Below, one piece after another: positions 18,534-27,996 of a stretch of 64,000 nucleotides of DNA. The notes under the pieces were generated by a model. The model saw only the letters and a program-made list of their open reading frames with translations, did not search any database and was not told where the DNA came from. The first letter of the stretch is position 1. Each line of letters opens with the position of its first letter. The position numbers and the translations under genes were made by a program. Source of the DNA: CAYNYM01 sp049366815 (GTDB lineage: Bacteria; Desulfobacterota; DSM-4660; Desulfatiglandales; HGW-15); contig JBMNCO010000101.1 in assembly GCA_049366815.1 (NCBI GenBank), forward strand, positions 1 to 64,000, in the 5' to 3' direction.

Positions 18534-19223
18534 TCAGTGGGCCTCCTCCATGGCACCCACAAAGTAAATGATGGAAAGGAGCATGAACACCAAGGCCTGA
18601 ATAAAACTCACCAGGATGCCCAGAAACAAAATGGGCAGGGGAGCAAGATAAAAGCCGGCCAATACAAAGAGAATGGCCAGAACCGTCTCTTTCCCGAAGA
18701 TATTACCGAAGAGCCGTATGCTTAAGGACATCACGCGGGCGACATGTCCGATAAGTTCAATAGGAAACAGCAAAGGAGCCAACCACCAGACAGGCCCCAT
18801 AAAGTGTTTGATGTATTTTGCGCCGTGAAACTTGATGCCGATGATGTGGGTATAGACAAAGGAGCAAAGGGCGAGGGACAGGGTGGTATTCAGATTGGCC
18901 GTCGGGGAAAAGAACCCCGGGATAAGCCCAATGAGGTTGCTGACCAAAATATAGAGGAAAAGGGTGGCGATAAAGGGGAAGAAAAAGCGGCCTTCCGGAC
19001 CCGTGATATCCACCATAAAGTCCTCGATTCCTCCGACAATCACTTCGAAGACGTTCTGGCCTTTTCTCGGGATCATCTCTGTGCCCTTGAGGAAAAGGAC
19101 GGTCCCGACAATCAGAATCACCATGACCAGCCACGAATGGATGACGTGGGTATTTTCGTGGGCAAAATGCTCGAGCCCGATGGCGTTGAATATCTCGTTC
19201 AGAAAGAAAAAGTGATGCTCCAT
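18534..19223 (-). CDS. atpB: F0F1 ATP synthase subunit a
   Basis: 229 residues with five to six transmembrane helices. The essential arginine is in MSLSIRLFGN, in the helix that faces the c-ring. The frame starts with TTG at 19229, but ATG 19223 has a G-rich ribosome site at a suitable distance and is chosen. Subunit a forms the two half channels that lead ions on and off the c-ring. The gene follows atpI by 2 nt; a 187-bp gap then precedes atpE. The F1 genes are not in this window. Confidence 0.95.
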   Translation of the reverse strand: MEHHFFFLNEIFNAIGLEHFAHENTHVIHSWLVMVILIVGTVLFLKGTEMIPRKGQNVFEVIVGGIEDFMVDITGPEGRFFFPFIATLFLYILVSNLIGLIPGFFSPTANLNTTLSLALCSFVYTHIIGIKFHGAKYIKHFMGPVWWLAPLLFPIELIGHVARVMSLSIRLFGNIFGKETVLAILFVLAGFYLAPLPILFLGILVSFIQALVFMLLSIIYFVGAMEEAH

Positions 19224-19225
19224 AG

Positions 19226-19633
19226 TCAAGCCCCCTTCCTGTCTTTCGCTCCCAAGGCCCTAAGAATCGCAAATATGATCATACTGAGGAATACGGTCGA
19301 AAGCCCTATCATGAGACCGATGGGCTTGACCCATTCCCATCGGGTCAACAGATACAGGATAAGACCCAAGGCCAACAGCCGCAGATAGAACTTTGCGATG
19401 ATGGATACCTTTGTCTTTTCGGTCACCGCTTGAGCGGAAAAAGCGCCCAAAATGCTGTGCTGCATAAATTTGAAGTTGGCTATAACGACCAGTCCACCCA
19501 AAATCACCCCCAGAGTAAAGGAGGTGTCCGTCAGGAAATAGCTGGAAGCGGACAAAACCAGCAGAACAACCCAGTGGACAGCACTCAGCAGATTGTGGTG
19601 CCTTTCCCAATCCATTGTCAAAAGACACACCAT
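19226..19633 (-). CDS. atpI: ATP synthase subunit I
   Basis: 135 residues with four hydrophobic segments and short polar loops. Position between atpZ and atpB in an F0 operon and the four-helix plan identify an AtpI/UncI-type protein, which helps assemble the c-ring. Sequence conservation in this family is low, so the call leans on context. The start ATG 19633 directly follows the atpZ stop (TAAATG arrangement). Confidence 0.8.
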   Translation of the reverse strand: MVCLLTMDWERHHNLLSAVHWVVLLVLSASSYFLTDTSFTLGVILGGLVVIANFKFMQHSILGAFSAQAVTEKTKVSIIAKFYLRLLALGLILYLLTRWEWVKPIGLMIGLSTVFLSMIIFAILRALGAKDRKGA

Positions 19634-19852
19634 TTAGATGTCTTTGGCTTTCTTGTACATGACATACAGATTTCTGAATGCCGCTGCAACGCCCAACCCG
19701 AAACAAATGAAGAACAGCCAGGGCCTGGTTCCGAATTTTTTATCGAGATAGAGGCCCAGGAAAGCACCTATTCCAACGGCAAGGGCCATGGACAGACCTA
19801 CGGTGCTTAGATAACCTAACGTCTTAACAAGCTTCTTTGTCTGCTCATCCAT
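19634..19852 (-). CDS. atpZ: AtpZ/AtpI-family small membrane protein
   Basis: 72 residues from ATG 19852: a short charged N-terminus, then two transmembrane helices joined by LDKKFGTRPW. This two-helix hairpin at the head of an F0 operon is the AtpZ type (Mg2+/Ca2+ transport or assembly helper). The frame is open to 19909 but those residues are not family-like. First gene of the leftward F0 operon; a full family B repeat lies just upstream. Confidence 0.8.
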   Translation of the reverse strand: MDEQTKKLVKTLGYLSTVGLSMALAVGIGAFLGLYLDKKFGTRPWLFFICFGLGVAAAFRNLYVMYKKAKDI

Positions 19853-19940
19853 GTAATACCGGTTAACGGCGGGTCTGCCTGTACAAAACCAAACACAGCC
19901 TCCTACCACATGAATTTGATTGAAGTCAACACCTTTGTTT

Positions 19941-20186
19941 GTATGAATTTAGGCCTTTCCAATAACTGTGTGGAAATCATGCTCCCTTTCTGAAGTGACC
20001 AGCGGGAGGGCGCCGTCTTTTTGTGATTTATCCGTGGGGGAAACCACAGCTCGACGAAGTCGAGAATGGGGAGGGGGCAGAACTCCCCCATGGATAAATC
20101 GCAAAAAAGACCAGTCCGGGAGCTTTGGAACGTAAGAAAGGGTGCATGATTTCCTTTCGAATTTTTCAAAGGGCTAACGTGTTGAC
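19941..20186. repeat. Interspersed repeat family B, full-length copy B3
   Basis: A 246-bp near-palindrome. Its arms pair in layers: outer GTATGAATTTAGGCCTTTCC with its partner ending GGGCTAACGTGTTGAC (partial), then GGAAATCATGCTCCCTTTCT with AGAAAGGGTGCATGATTTCC, then GATTTATCC with GGATAAATC, with a G/C-rich centre (CTCGACGAAGTCGAG). Two GACCAG direct repeats flank the centre. It carries no gene and is the reference copy for four partial copies in the window. It sits between hemL and atpZ. Confidence 0.85.
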
Positions 20187-20191
20187 TTTGT

Positions 20192-21472
20192 TTAAATCTC
20201 CCGGAAACCCTCGGTCGCGCAATCAATCGTTTTCTGGAGACTTGACTCGTCATGGGCCAGGGAAACGAACCAGGCCTCGAATGGAGAGGGTGCCAGATAG
20301 ATGCCCTTGCCCAGCATGGATCCGTAAAATTTCCTGAAGGATGCCGCATCGCTTGCCTTGGAGGATGCGAAATCCCTCACAGGGCCTTCAGAAAAGAAAA
20401 GGCTCCCCAGGGACCCGACCCGGTTTACGGTCACCCTGAGCCCGGCATCGCCTGCCGCATCTCCGAGCCCTTCAAAGAGAAATTTCCCCTTTTCCTCGAG
20501 TTCCTTATAGATCCGCGCGTCCCTGAGCTTTTTCAAGGTGGCCAGACCTGCGGCCATGGCCAGTGGATTACCCGAAAGGGTGCCCGCCTGATAGACGCTT
20601 CCTTCCGGGGCCATGCTGTTCATGATGTCTTTTTTTCCGCCGTAGGCCCCGACCGGCAGGCCGCCTCCGATGACCTTTCCCAGACAGGTGAGGTCGGGCA
20701 TGATGCCGAAAAGTTCCTGGGCTCCGCCCGGGCCGACCCTGAAACCGCTGATCACCTCATCAAAAATGAGGAGTGACCCATGCCTTTGGGTGATATCACG
20801 AAGCCCCTGCAGGAAACCCTCCTCAGGGAGGACAACGCCCATATTGGCCGGGACGGGTTCAACGATGACGGCCGCGATCTGTGAACCGAATCTATCAAAG
20901 GCCTCCCTGACCTGGTTCCATTCGTTGAAGGCCAGGGAGATGGTATGCCCCGCGATATCCTCCGGGATGCCCGGACTCCCCGGGATGCCCAGGGTGGCCA
21001 CACCGGAACCGGCGGAGACCAACAGGCTGTCCGCATGACCGTGGTAACACCCTTCGAACTTGACGATCTTGTCTCTCCCGGTATAACCCCTCGCCAGACG
21101 GACGGCGCTCATGGCGGCCTCGGTACCCGAATTCACCATCCTCACCATTTCAATGGACGGGACCATCTCCACGATGATCTCAGCCATCTCCACCTCGAGG
21201 GCCGTCGGGGCCCCATAGCTTGTCCCCATGGAGAGTCGCTTCCGAAGCGCTTCGATCACTTGAGGGTGCCCATGTCCGAGGATCATCGGGCCCCATGAAC
21301 AGACATAGTCGATGTAGCGGTTTCCGTCCTCGTCCCAGAGATGACAGCCCTCGGCCCTGGCAATAAAAGGAGGATCGACACCCACCGATTTTCCGGCCCT
21401 TACCGGACTGTTGACACCCCCCGGGATCACCCCCCTGGCCTTTTCAAATAAAGCGCTGGATTTTTCACGCAT
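20192..21472 (-). CDS. hemL: Glutamate-1-semialdehyde 2,1-aminomutase
   Basis: 426 residues. The PLP lysine lies in CLGKVIGGGLPVGAYGG, and NSGTEAAMSAVRLARG and FDEVISGFRVG are class III aminotransferase motifs specific enough for HemL. It converts glutamate-1-semialdehyde to 5-aminolevulinate, the entry to tetrapyrroles by the C5 route. The frame opens at 21520, but MREKSS at 21472 gives the usual N-terminus. It lies downstream of a siroheme-decarboxylase gene on the same strand, so heme synthesis through siroheme is the likely context. Confidence 0.95.
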   Translation of the reverse strand: MREKSSALFEKARGVIPGGVNSPVRAGKSVGVDPPFIARAEGCHLWDEDGNRYIDYVCSWGPMILGHGHPQVIEALRKRLSMGTSYGAPTALEVEMAEIIVEMVPSIEMVRMVNSGTEAAMSAVRLARGYTGRDKIVKFEGCYHGHADSLLVSAGSGVATLGIPGSPGIPEDIAGHTISLAFNEWNQVREAFDRFGSQIAAVIVEPVPANMGVVLPEEGFLQGLRDITQRHGSLLIFDEVISGFRVGPGGAQELFGIMPDLTCLGKVIGGGLPVGAYGGKKDIMNSMAPEGSVYQAGTLSGNPLAMAAGLATLKKLRDARIYKELEEKGKFLFEGLGDAAGDAGLRVTVNRVGSLGSLFFSEGPVRDFASSKASDAASFRKFYGSMLGKGIYLAPSPFEAWFVSLAHDESSLQKTIDCATEGFREI

Positions 21473-21631
21473 GCCACACCCCTGTATCGAGAGAGGACCC
21501 ACAAGGGCCGATTCCTGCATTGAACGGCCCCTGTGGTATCACTTTGTCACGTTTTAACGGATGCTGATTGGACTTCAGCCACCTGGAGTCCACACCGGGT
21601 GGACGCTTGATGAAATCGTGTGGCGATTTTA

Positions 21632-22096
21632 TCAAAAGTACTGCATACTCGTCTTCTTGAATTCCCTTTCGCTGAAAAGGAGGGTGTAGTCTTTGACGCC
21701 CGACCGTTTGGACATCCTTTCCGCTATTCGGTGGCACGCCTCCCGGTCTTCACCGTGCACCATGGTGTATAGATTGTATTTCAGGTCTTTCTGAGGCGGT
21801 CTCTGATAACAGTGGGTCACTTCCCGGAAACCGGCCATGATCTTTCCCACCTCCGATATCCTCGTTTCGGGGACAATCCAGGCTACCATGGCATTGGAAC
21901 TGAATCCGGCCTCCTGGTGTCTCAGGGTGGCGCCGAATCTCCTGATGACACCCTCCTTCTTGAGGACCTTGACCCTTTCGACGAATTCCTCTTCCGCAAT
22001 GCCGATGCTCTCGGCCATGACGGCAAAGGGCCTCGGGTCAAGGGGCAAGTCGCCCTGTATGAGTTGGATGATCTTTTTATCGAGTTCAGTAATCAT
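21632..22096 (-). CDS. Siroheme decarboxylase subunit (AhbA/AhbB type)
   Basis: 154 residues from ATG 22096 (a GTG at 22123 is an alternative). An Lrp/AsnC-like helix-turn-helix half is followed by the ligand domain. RRFGATLRHQEAGFSSNAMV and EVTHCYQRPP are typical of AhbA/AhbB/NirDLGH proteins, in which a His of such a motif takes part in decarboxylating siroheme to didecarboxysiroheme. Sulfate reducers and methanogens use this route to heme. AhbA and AhbB normally pair; the partner is not in the window. The hemL neighbour supports the role. Confidence 0.85.
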   Translation of the reverse strand: MITELDKKIIQLIQGDLPLDPRPFAVMAESIGIAEEEFVERVKVLKKEGVIRRFGATLRHQEAGFSSNAMVAWIVPETRISEVGKIMAGFREVTHCYQRPPQKDLKYNLYTMVHGEDREACHRIAERMSKRSGVKDYTLLFSEREFKKTSMQYF

Positions 22097-22382
22097 TTCT
22101 TGTCTGAAAATACGGCCCGGCACCCATGAGCAATTAACCCACTCCCCGTCTGGATGTCAAGACCAAAGCCGAACCACCTGACCGGGACCGGGTCGGACGG
22201 TGGATTCCGGCGGGATATTGGGCTTGAAAAGGCCGGCAGGATCCTGTAGACTCCTCTGAAAATTGCGGACATCCCGAAAGGTGTCCGATTCAGCAGACGA
22301 CCGGGTTCGCCGGGGGTGTGTTCATGACACCGGCCCGTTCCAAACAGGTTTTTGGTGTTTTTCAGGCTGCGAGGTATAGACC

Positions 22383-22760
22383 TTGACCGATCTTCCCATT
22401 ATGAAAATCGCTGAACAACGGATCAAAGAGGCCATGGAAAGAGGGGAGTTTGACAACCTTCCCGGTCGGGGTGAACCCCTCAAGCTGGAAGACGACAGCC
22501 ATGTCCCGGAAGATCTGCGTCTCGCCTACAAGATACTGAAGAACGCAGACTGTCTCCCTCCGGAGATCGAGGCAAAAAAGGAAATCAGGCAGATGGAGGA
22601 CCTGCTGGAGACGATCCCCGATGAGAAGGAGCGGTACAAACTCATCAAAAAGATCAATTATCAGGTCATGAAACTCAACATGATGGGCAAGAAATCCCCC
22701 CTCCTCGAAGAAAAGGAAGTCTATTACAAAAAGGTCGTTGACAGGCTGGCGAAAAAGTGA
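22383..22760 (+). CDS. DUF1992 (DnaJ-homologue subfamily C28 domain) protein
   Basis: 125 residues. The N-terminal KIAEQRIKEAMERGEFDN and the GRGEPLKLE motif, followed by a helical charged half, are the hallmark of DUF1992. The function is not known; the name derives from a eukaryotic DNAJC28 protein that shares this domain, not from a J domain, which is absent. The start is TTG 22383 with GAGGT about 9 nt upstream; ATG 22401 is the alternative. It is a single gene, convergent with pyrD. Confidence 0.85.
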   Translation: MTDLPIMKIAEQRIKEAMERGEFDNLPGRGEPLKLEDDSHVPEDLRLAYKILKNADCLPPEIEAKKEIRQMEDLLETIPDEKERYKLIKKINYQVMKLNMMGKKSPLLEEKEVYYKKVVDRLAKK

Positions 22761-22820
22761 TTCCGGCCCCACCCCTTTTTCCTCTCCAATTTCTGATCCT
22801 CCCCGCGTGAACGCTGCTCT

Positions 22821-23771
22821 TCAGTCCGAATCCTTGTCCCCATACCCGGTCCCGAGGCTCCCGACCAGATCCGTAATCTTTCCGATTTGATGCGCCACGC
22901 AATAACCCCTCAGGCCCTCCAGGATGTCCAGACTGGCCCGGGGATTCACAAAATTGGCCGTCCCGATCTGGACCGATGTTGCTCCGGCAATCAGGAACTC
23001 GAGGGCATCCCGGAAGGTCATGATCCCGCCCATACCGATGACCGGAATGCGGACCGTTTGGGCCACCTGATAGACCATGTGGACCGCGATGGGCCGGATG
23101 GCGGGGCCCGACAATCCCCCGGTACGGTTGGCCAATACGGGCCTTCGGGTCTCCACGTCAATAGCCATGCCCGTCAGGGTGTTGATCAGTGAGACGGCGT
23201 GGGCCCCTGCGCTTTCCACAGCCCGGGCGATGACACGGATATCCGTCACGTTGGGAGAGAGTTTTACGATTACGGGCTTATCCGTGTTCTTGAGGACCCT
23301 CTCCGTCACTCTCGCAGACGCGCCCGGGTCGATGCCGAAGGCCATGCCCCCCTGGGCCACGTTGGGGCAGGAGATATTGACCTCAAGGGCGGATACGCCC
23401 TCCACACCCCTGAGGGCCGCCGCCAGTTCCCCGTATTCATCGATGTGGTGGCCGTATATATTCGCGATCACACGGGTGTCGAGATAGCGAAACATCGGCA
23501 GTTTGTCCTTGATGAATTTTTCGATGCCCACATTGGCCAGGCCGATGGCGTTCAACATGCCGCAGGGGGTCTCCACGATCCGGGGCGGCGGATTGCCGGC
23601 CCTCGGCTTCAATGAAAGGCCTTTCACGACGATGGCGCCCAATCGGTTGAGGTCGACGAGGGTTGCATACTCCTGGCCGTAACCGAAGGTCCCGGAAGCG
23701 GTCATCACAGGATTTTTCAGTTCCAGGGGGCCGATGCGTACCTTCAAATCGAGTTTTGGGGGGTTGGACAT
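22821..23771 (-). CDS. pyrD: Dihydroorotate dehydrogenase, class 1B catalytic subunit
   Basis: 316 residues from ATG 23771. The NISCPN motif with a catalytic Cys marks class 1 enzymes; together with pyrK just upstream this is the NAD-dependent 1B type. FMN-binding GMGGI and the C-terminal phosphate site are in order. It oxidises dihydroorotate to orotate in the cytoplasm, passing electrons through PyrK to NAD. The frame is open into pyrK (to 23870), but those residues are not family-like. Confidence 0.95.
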   Translation of the reverse strand: MSNPPKLDLKVRIGPLELKNPVMTASGTFGYGQEYATLVDLNRLGAIVVKGLSLKPRAGNPPPRIVETPCGMLNAIGLANVGIEKFIKDKLPMFRYLDTRVIANIYGHHIDEYGELAAALRGVEGVSALEVNISCPNVAQGGMAFGIDPGASARVTERVLKNTDKPVIVKLSPNVTDIRVIARAVESAGAHAVSLINTLTGMAIDVETRRPVLANRTGGLSGPAIRPIAVHMVYQVAQTVRIPVIGMGGIMTFRDALEFLIAGATSVQIGTANFVNPRASLDILEGLRGYCVAHQIGKITDLVGSLGTGYGDKDSD

Positions 23772-23811
23772 GTTCGATCTCATTCGTGTATTTCTTATCT
23801 TTCGCGGTTTA

Positions 23812-24603
23812 TCAAAACCCGCCCCAATCGATCGCCGCAATCGGGAAGACCGGTCCGTCCTGGCATACATGGTAAAAGGGCCGATCCCCGCCGGGCGCCG
23901 CCGTCACGGCACATCCCTGGCACGCGCCCAGTCCACAAGCCATATGGGCCTCCAGGGAAACCTCACAGTGAAGGTCTTTTCCCTTAACCAGCTCCGCTAT
24001 TTGGGCGAGCATGGCTTTGGGCCCGCAGGCGGAGATCCACGGCCCCTCCCCTTCCTCTCCCTGACGATCCAGGCACTCCTTTAACAGTTCGGTCACAAAA
24101 CCTGCCCGCCCCCTGCTTCCGTCGTCCGTGGTCCAATCAATCAGGAAGGAGGGCTGTCCGATCTGTTCAGGCAGAAGGATTTCCGCCGCGGTTTGGAACC
24201 CGGCCAGGAAGGAAAATTTCCGGTCTCCCAGGGCCTGGGCCATGGCAAAGAGCGGCGCAACCCCTATCCCGCCACCGACCAGGATGATGTCGTGTTTCGG
24301 CCCCGGCATGTTGAACCCTCTGCCCAGAGGCCCCAGGACCGAAACCTCATCGCCTTCACGAAGCCCGGTCATCATCCGGGTCCCTACCCCCACCACCCTG
24401 TAAAGGATCAGGATGTCCTCTTGCCTCGTGCAGCATATGGAAAAGGGGCGCCTCAACAAGGGAGCCAGGCTGTTCCGAACCCGGAGCATCACGAATTGAC
24501 CGGGTGCCGCCTGTCCGGCGATTTCCGGGGACCTCAAGGCCATCAGCCAGGTATGGGCATTGATTTGACGGTTCGATCTGATTTCTGTCGTTTGTTCAAT
24601 CAT
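23812..24603 (-). CDS. pyrK: Dihydroorotate dehydrogenase electron transfer subunit
   Basis: 263 residues of the ferredoxin-NADP reductase fold. RPFSI is the FAD-binding motif, GGGIGVAP the NAD-binding loop, and the C-terminal CGLGACQGC...C cluster binds 2Fe-2S. It links PyrD to NAD in class 1B enzymes. pyrD starts about 40 bp after its stop. The ribosome site is weak. A 17-bp remnant of repeat family B lies just upstream. Confidence 0.94.
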   Translation of the reverse strand: MIEQTTEIRSNRQINAHTWLMALRSPEIAGQAAPGQFVMLRVRNSLAPLLRRPFSICCTRQEDILILYRVVGVGTRMMTGLREGDEVSVLGPLGRGFNMPGPKHDIILVGGGIGVAPLFAMAQALGDRKFSFLAGFQTAAEILLPEQIGQPSFLIDWTTDDGSRGRAGFVTELLKECLDRQGEEGEGPWISACGPKAMLAQIAELVKGKDLHCEVSLEAHMACGLGACQGCAVTAAPGGDRPFYHVCQDGPVFPIAAIDWGGF

Positions 24604-24622
24604 TTTTTTGGAGAAATTTTCT

Positions 24623-24639
24623 AAGGGCTAAATTCATAC
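24623..24639. repeat. Remnant of repeat family B (17 bp)
   Basis: AAGGGCTAAATTCATAC is identical to the terminal 17 bp of copy B1. Nothing of the inner arm is present, so it is either a decayed end or chance; the exact match to a terminus favours a remnant. Confidence 0.45.
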
Positions 24640-24797
24640 CGGATTTTCAATCACCCTGCGGAACCGTTGTGCACAATACTCTATTTAAATCGGTTCTTGA
24701 AGAATTTTTTTGATTTTTGCCACGAATCACCCAGGCGCACCAGAAGTGATAAGAATACATCATATTTTCGGTCGACTCTGATGCATGCTCCGGTTTT

Positions 24798-25925
24798 TCA
24801 GGGGATCTTGGCGTGATCATCCGCTATGCCATGTATCTCGCCGATATCGAGGATCAGAAATCGGGAGGGGTCGAGGCCGCGTTGAGCAATCGTTTTTTTC
24901 AATTGAAGGGCAGGATAGCCCACAGGCTCGTTTCCGAGGTGAAACGTTCCCCACTGGTGCGGAATCATAAACCGGGCCTTCAGGTCCTTGAAGGCCTCCA
25001 GGGTTTCAGCGATATCCATATGGGCCTGGTGCATGAACCACCTGGGATGAAAGGCCGTAGTGGGCAACAGGGCATAGTCGATCCCGGGATATCGCATGCC
25101 GATTTCCTCGTATCCGACGAAGTATCCTGAATCACCCCCAAAAAAGACGGTCGTCTTCGGCGTAATCAGCATGTAGCCGGCCCAGAGGGTTTCATTGAAT
25201 CCCTGCCCGATTCGCCTTGACCAGTGCTGGGCCGGCAGGCAGACCAGGGCCCTGCCCGCCCCCAAATCCACACGCTGCCACCAGTCCATCTGCGTCACAT
25301 TATTCTTGTTCATGCCCTGGACATAGGCCTTGAGCCCCAGCGGGACGTATACGGGTGTATCCTCAGGCAAAGCGAGGAGACTCTTTTTGTCCAGGTGGTC
25401 GTAGTGGTTGTGGGAGATGATGACGTTGATCCCGGGCACGATTTCCAGGAGGTCCTCGAGACGAATCCCCGGCGGCGTCTTCCGCTTGGGCAGAAAGGCC
25501 CTTTCCGAAAACATGGGGTCCGTCAACCAGTACTCACCACCCAGGCGCATCAGAAAGGTGGCGTGCCCGACCCACATGATGAAGTCCCCCGCGGGCATCC
25601 CCAGTATTCTTTCCCTGGCGTTCCTGACGATGTCGGGTCTAAAATCCTTTTCCTCTTGGCTGTACTCCTGTGGGGAGGAAAACCGCCATTTGAGAAACCT
25701 CAGGAATCCCTTTTCCTCCTGAGGCATCCAGGGATTAAAGAAGCGGCCGTCCTTGAAATGACCGGCGTAGAGCATGTCGCGATCAGCGGATTTCACCCGG
25801 GTCCGCCAAGCCCCTTCATCAAAGGGTGGCGGCCGGTATAGGCAGGATGACAGGAGCATCAGCAGAACCGCCGAAATGAGGACGGCAGATGGAATGACGG
25901 ATTTTCTTTCTTCTCTTTTGCACAT
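24798..25925 (-). CDS. Metallo-beta-lactamase-fold lipoprotein (NAPE-PLD/UlaG-like)
   Basis: 375 residues. A signal peptide ends in LLSSC (Cys near 28), a lipobox, so the protein should be anchored in a membrane and face the periplasm. SHNHYDHLD is the HxHxDH dinuclear zinc motif; GHATFLMRLGG, PAQHWSRR, GGDSGY and PHQWGTFHLG complete the set seen in the RomA/NAPE-phospholipase-D-like group. The natural substrate in bacteria is unknown; a phosphodiester lipid is a guess. Single gene with no operon partner. Confidence 0.85.
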   Translation of the reverse strand: MCKREERKSVIPSAVLISAVLLMLLSSCLYRPPPFDEGAWRTRVKSADRDMLYAGHFKDGRFFNPWMPQEEKGFLRFLKWRFSSPQEYSQEEKDFRPDIVRNARERILGMPAGDFIMWVGHATFLMRLGGEYWLTDPMFSERAFLPKRKTPPGIRLEDLLEIVPGINVIISHNHYDHLDKKSLLALPEDTPVYVPLGLKAYVQGMNKNNVTQMDWWQRVDLGAGRALVCLPAQHWSRRIGQGFNETLWAGYMLITPKTTVFFGGDSGYFVGYEEIGMRYPGIDYALLPTTAFHPRWFMHQAHMDIAETLEAFKDLKARFMIPHQWGTFHLGNEPVGYPALQLKKTIAQRGLDPSRFLILDIGEIHGIADDHAKIP

Positions 25926-26244
25926 GGCTTCAGTACAGGATTTCGATGCGACGGGCCAGGTTCATGAGCAGCATAAAGGGACCGACCATGGACTCCTGAA
26001 GATTTCCCGGATTACAAAGACCTCAGAGAGGTCATCAGAAAAAACAATTATACTGTTCTGAAATGGAATGCAACAGGCTTGACGCGCATGCTCTTATTCC
26101 GCTATCTTAACCGGGAATGGAAATTCAAAAAAAATAAATTTATTCCTGACACTTAGCAAGGAACCTAAAAATTATCTGAATTGGACTGAAGCCCTCAAGA
26201 GGTATGAGTCCCTATTTTGGGATTGAATGTCATGAAGGATCGAG
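25926..26244. other. 319-bp divergent gap upstream of the AcsM-like gene
   Basis: It contains a plausible promoter for the rightward gene, listed separately. Otherwise no gene or repeat is seen. Confidence 0.35.
26079..26108 (+). promoter_or_regulatory. Candidate sigma70 promoter of the AcsM-like gene
   Basis: TTGACG (26079-26084), an 18-nt spacer and TATCTT (26103-26108), about 140 bp before the start codon. It is the best match in this gap but not close to full consensus. Confidence 0.4.
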
Positions 26245-27912
26245 ATGGACGATAGGATATCGGCAGAAGAGGGACTCACCGACTATGAGCGACTCTACCG
26301 GGAGTTCAAACTCGAGGTGCCGGGGTATTATAACTTCGGCTTCGATGTCATTGATAAGTGGGCGAATGACCGGACAAAACTGGCCCTTGTCTCCCTGGAC
26401 CGATCCGCCCGGAAGGCCCACTTCCATACCTTTTATGAACTGAGTTATCTCTCAAACCGTTTTGTGAATGTCCTCATCTCCCTCGGCATCCGGAAGGGGG
26501 AGCGTGTGCTCGTCATCCTCGAGAGCATACCCGAGTGGTACATCGTCATGATCGGGATGTTCAAGGTGGGCGTAGTCCCCATGCCGGGGACGGTCCTCTT
26601 GACGGCCAAGGACATTGAATACCGGATCAACCGGGCCGAGGCGACCATGGTGATAACGGACGTCAACCATATTGGACGCGTTGAAAGGATCCTGCAGAAT
26701 TGCCCGACGGTGAGGCACCGGATGGTCGTAAACGGGGTCGTTCAGGACTGGCTGAACTATCAGGAGGAGATGGACAAATCCTCCGATTTCCTCCCGATGG
26801 ACCAGATAGAGCCGACGAGGTCCGATGAGCCCATGCTCCTCTACTTCACCTCCGGCACATCCGGGCAGCCCAAGATGGTCCTCCACACCCACAGTTATGC
26901 CAAGGCCCATGAGATCACCGCCCGATTCGCCCAGGCATTGACCAGCAAGGATCTGCACTGGACCGTATCGGAGACCGGGTGGGCCAAGGCGGCCTGGGGG
27001 AAGCTCTTCGGTCAGATGCTCATCGGGACCGCCATCATCCAGTGGGAATCCCCCCAGCGATTCGACCCGGACGCCCTCCTGAGGGCCATGGAACGATACG
27101 GCGTGACCACTTTCTGCGCCCCCCCGACCGTCTATCGCATGCTCGTACAGCTGGACCTGAAGCAATACCGGTTGCGGCTCCGGCACTGCATGTCGGCAGG
27201 TGAACCCCTTAATCCTGAGATTATCAGGAAGTGGAAGGAGCATTTCAACCTGGATATATATGATTTCTACGGCCAGACGGAGACGGTCTGTGTGCTGTCC
27301 AACTATCCTTTCATGCCGATCAAATACGGTTCCGTGGGGAAACCGACCCCCGGGCACGATGTGAGAATCCTGGATGACGACGGGAATGAGGCCCCCCCCA
27401 ATGTGGAGGGGAATATCACCCTCAACCTGAAAAATCAGCGTCCCCCGGGGCTGATGAAGGAATACTGGAAAGACCCGGAGGCCATGGAGTCGGCCTTCAG
27501 GGACGACAGTTATTTCACCGGGGACCGTGCCTACAAGGACGAAGACGGGTATTTCTGGTTTGTCGGGCGCAACGATGATGTGATCAAATCCTCCGGCTAT
27601 CGGATCGGTCCCTTTGAAGTGGAATCCGCCCTGATCGCCCACCCGGCCGTTGTGGAGTGCGGCGTGGTGGCCGCCCCTGACCCCGAGGGGGTTCGAGGGA
27701 ATGTTGTGAAGGCCTTCGTGGTTCTGGCCGAAGGGTATGAACCCTCCGCCGCCCTGACCAGGGAACTCCAGGAACATGTAAAAAATACGACAGCCCCCTA
27801 CAAATACCCGCGGATCATCGAATACCTGGATGAGCTGCCCAAGACCATATCCGGTAAGATCCTCAGGAGGGAACTGAGGAAGGAGCGCGGGGGGGCAGGT
27901 TTCAGTCAATAA
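26245..27912 (+). CDS. AMP-dependent acyl-CoA synthetase (medium-chain, AcsM-like)
   Basis: 555 residues. YFTSGTSGQPKMVLHTH is the ATP-binding A3 motif, DFYGQTETV the A5 core, and LPKTISGKILRRELR holds the C-terminal catalytic Lys. The segment TVSETGWAKAAWGKLFG matches medium-chain/benzoate-type acyl-CoA ligases better than acetyl-CoA synthetase, which is also longer (about 650). It would activate a carboxylic acid to its CoA ester with ATP to AMP and PPi. A purine-rich AAGGA lies before ATG 26245. Substrate unknown; aliphatic or aromatic acids are possible. Confidence 0.88.
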   Translation: MDDRISAEEGLTDYERLYREFKLEVPGYYNFGFDVIDKWANDRTKLALVSLDRSARKAHFHTFYELSYLSNRFVNVLISLGIRKGERVLVILESIPEWYIVMIGMFKVGVVPMPGTVLLTAKDIEYRINRAEATMVITDVNHIGRVERILQNCPTVRHRMVVNGVVQDWLNYQEEMDKSSDFLPMDQIEPTRSDEPMLLYFTSGTSGQPKMVLHTHSYAKAHEITARFAQALTSKDLHWTVSETGWAKAAWGKLFGQMLIGTAIIQWESPQRFDPDALLRAMERYGVTTFCAPPTVYRMLVQLDLKQYRLRLRHCMSAGEPLNPEIIRKWKEHFNLDIYDFYGQTETVCVLSNYPFMPIKYGSVGKPTPGHDVRILDDDGNEAPPNVEGNITLNLKNQRPPGLMKEYWKDPEAMESAFRDDSYFTGDRAYKDEDGYFWFVGRNDDVIKSSGYRIGPFEVESALIAHPAVVECGVVAAPDPEGVRGNVVKAFVVLAEGYEPSAALTRELQEHVKNTTAPYKYPRIIEYLDELPKTISGKILRRELRKERGGAGFSQ

Positions 27913-27996
27913 CCCATCATATTGTCGGAGTGGAAATCTCCACGGGCCCGGCGGTGCCGGTTCAGGGTTTATATCCAGTACGCCTGAGGGGGTATA

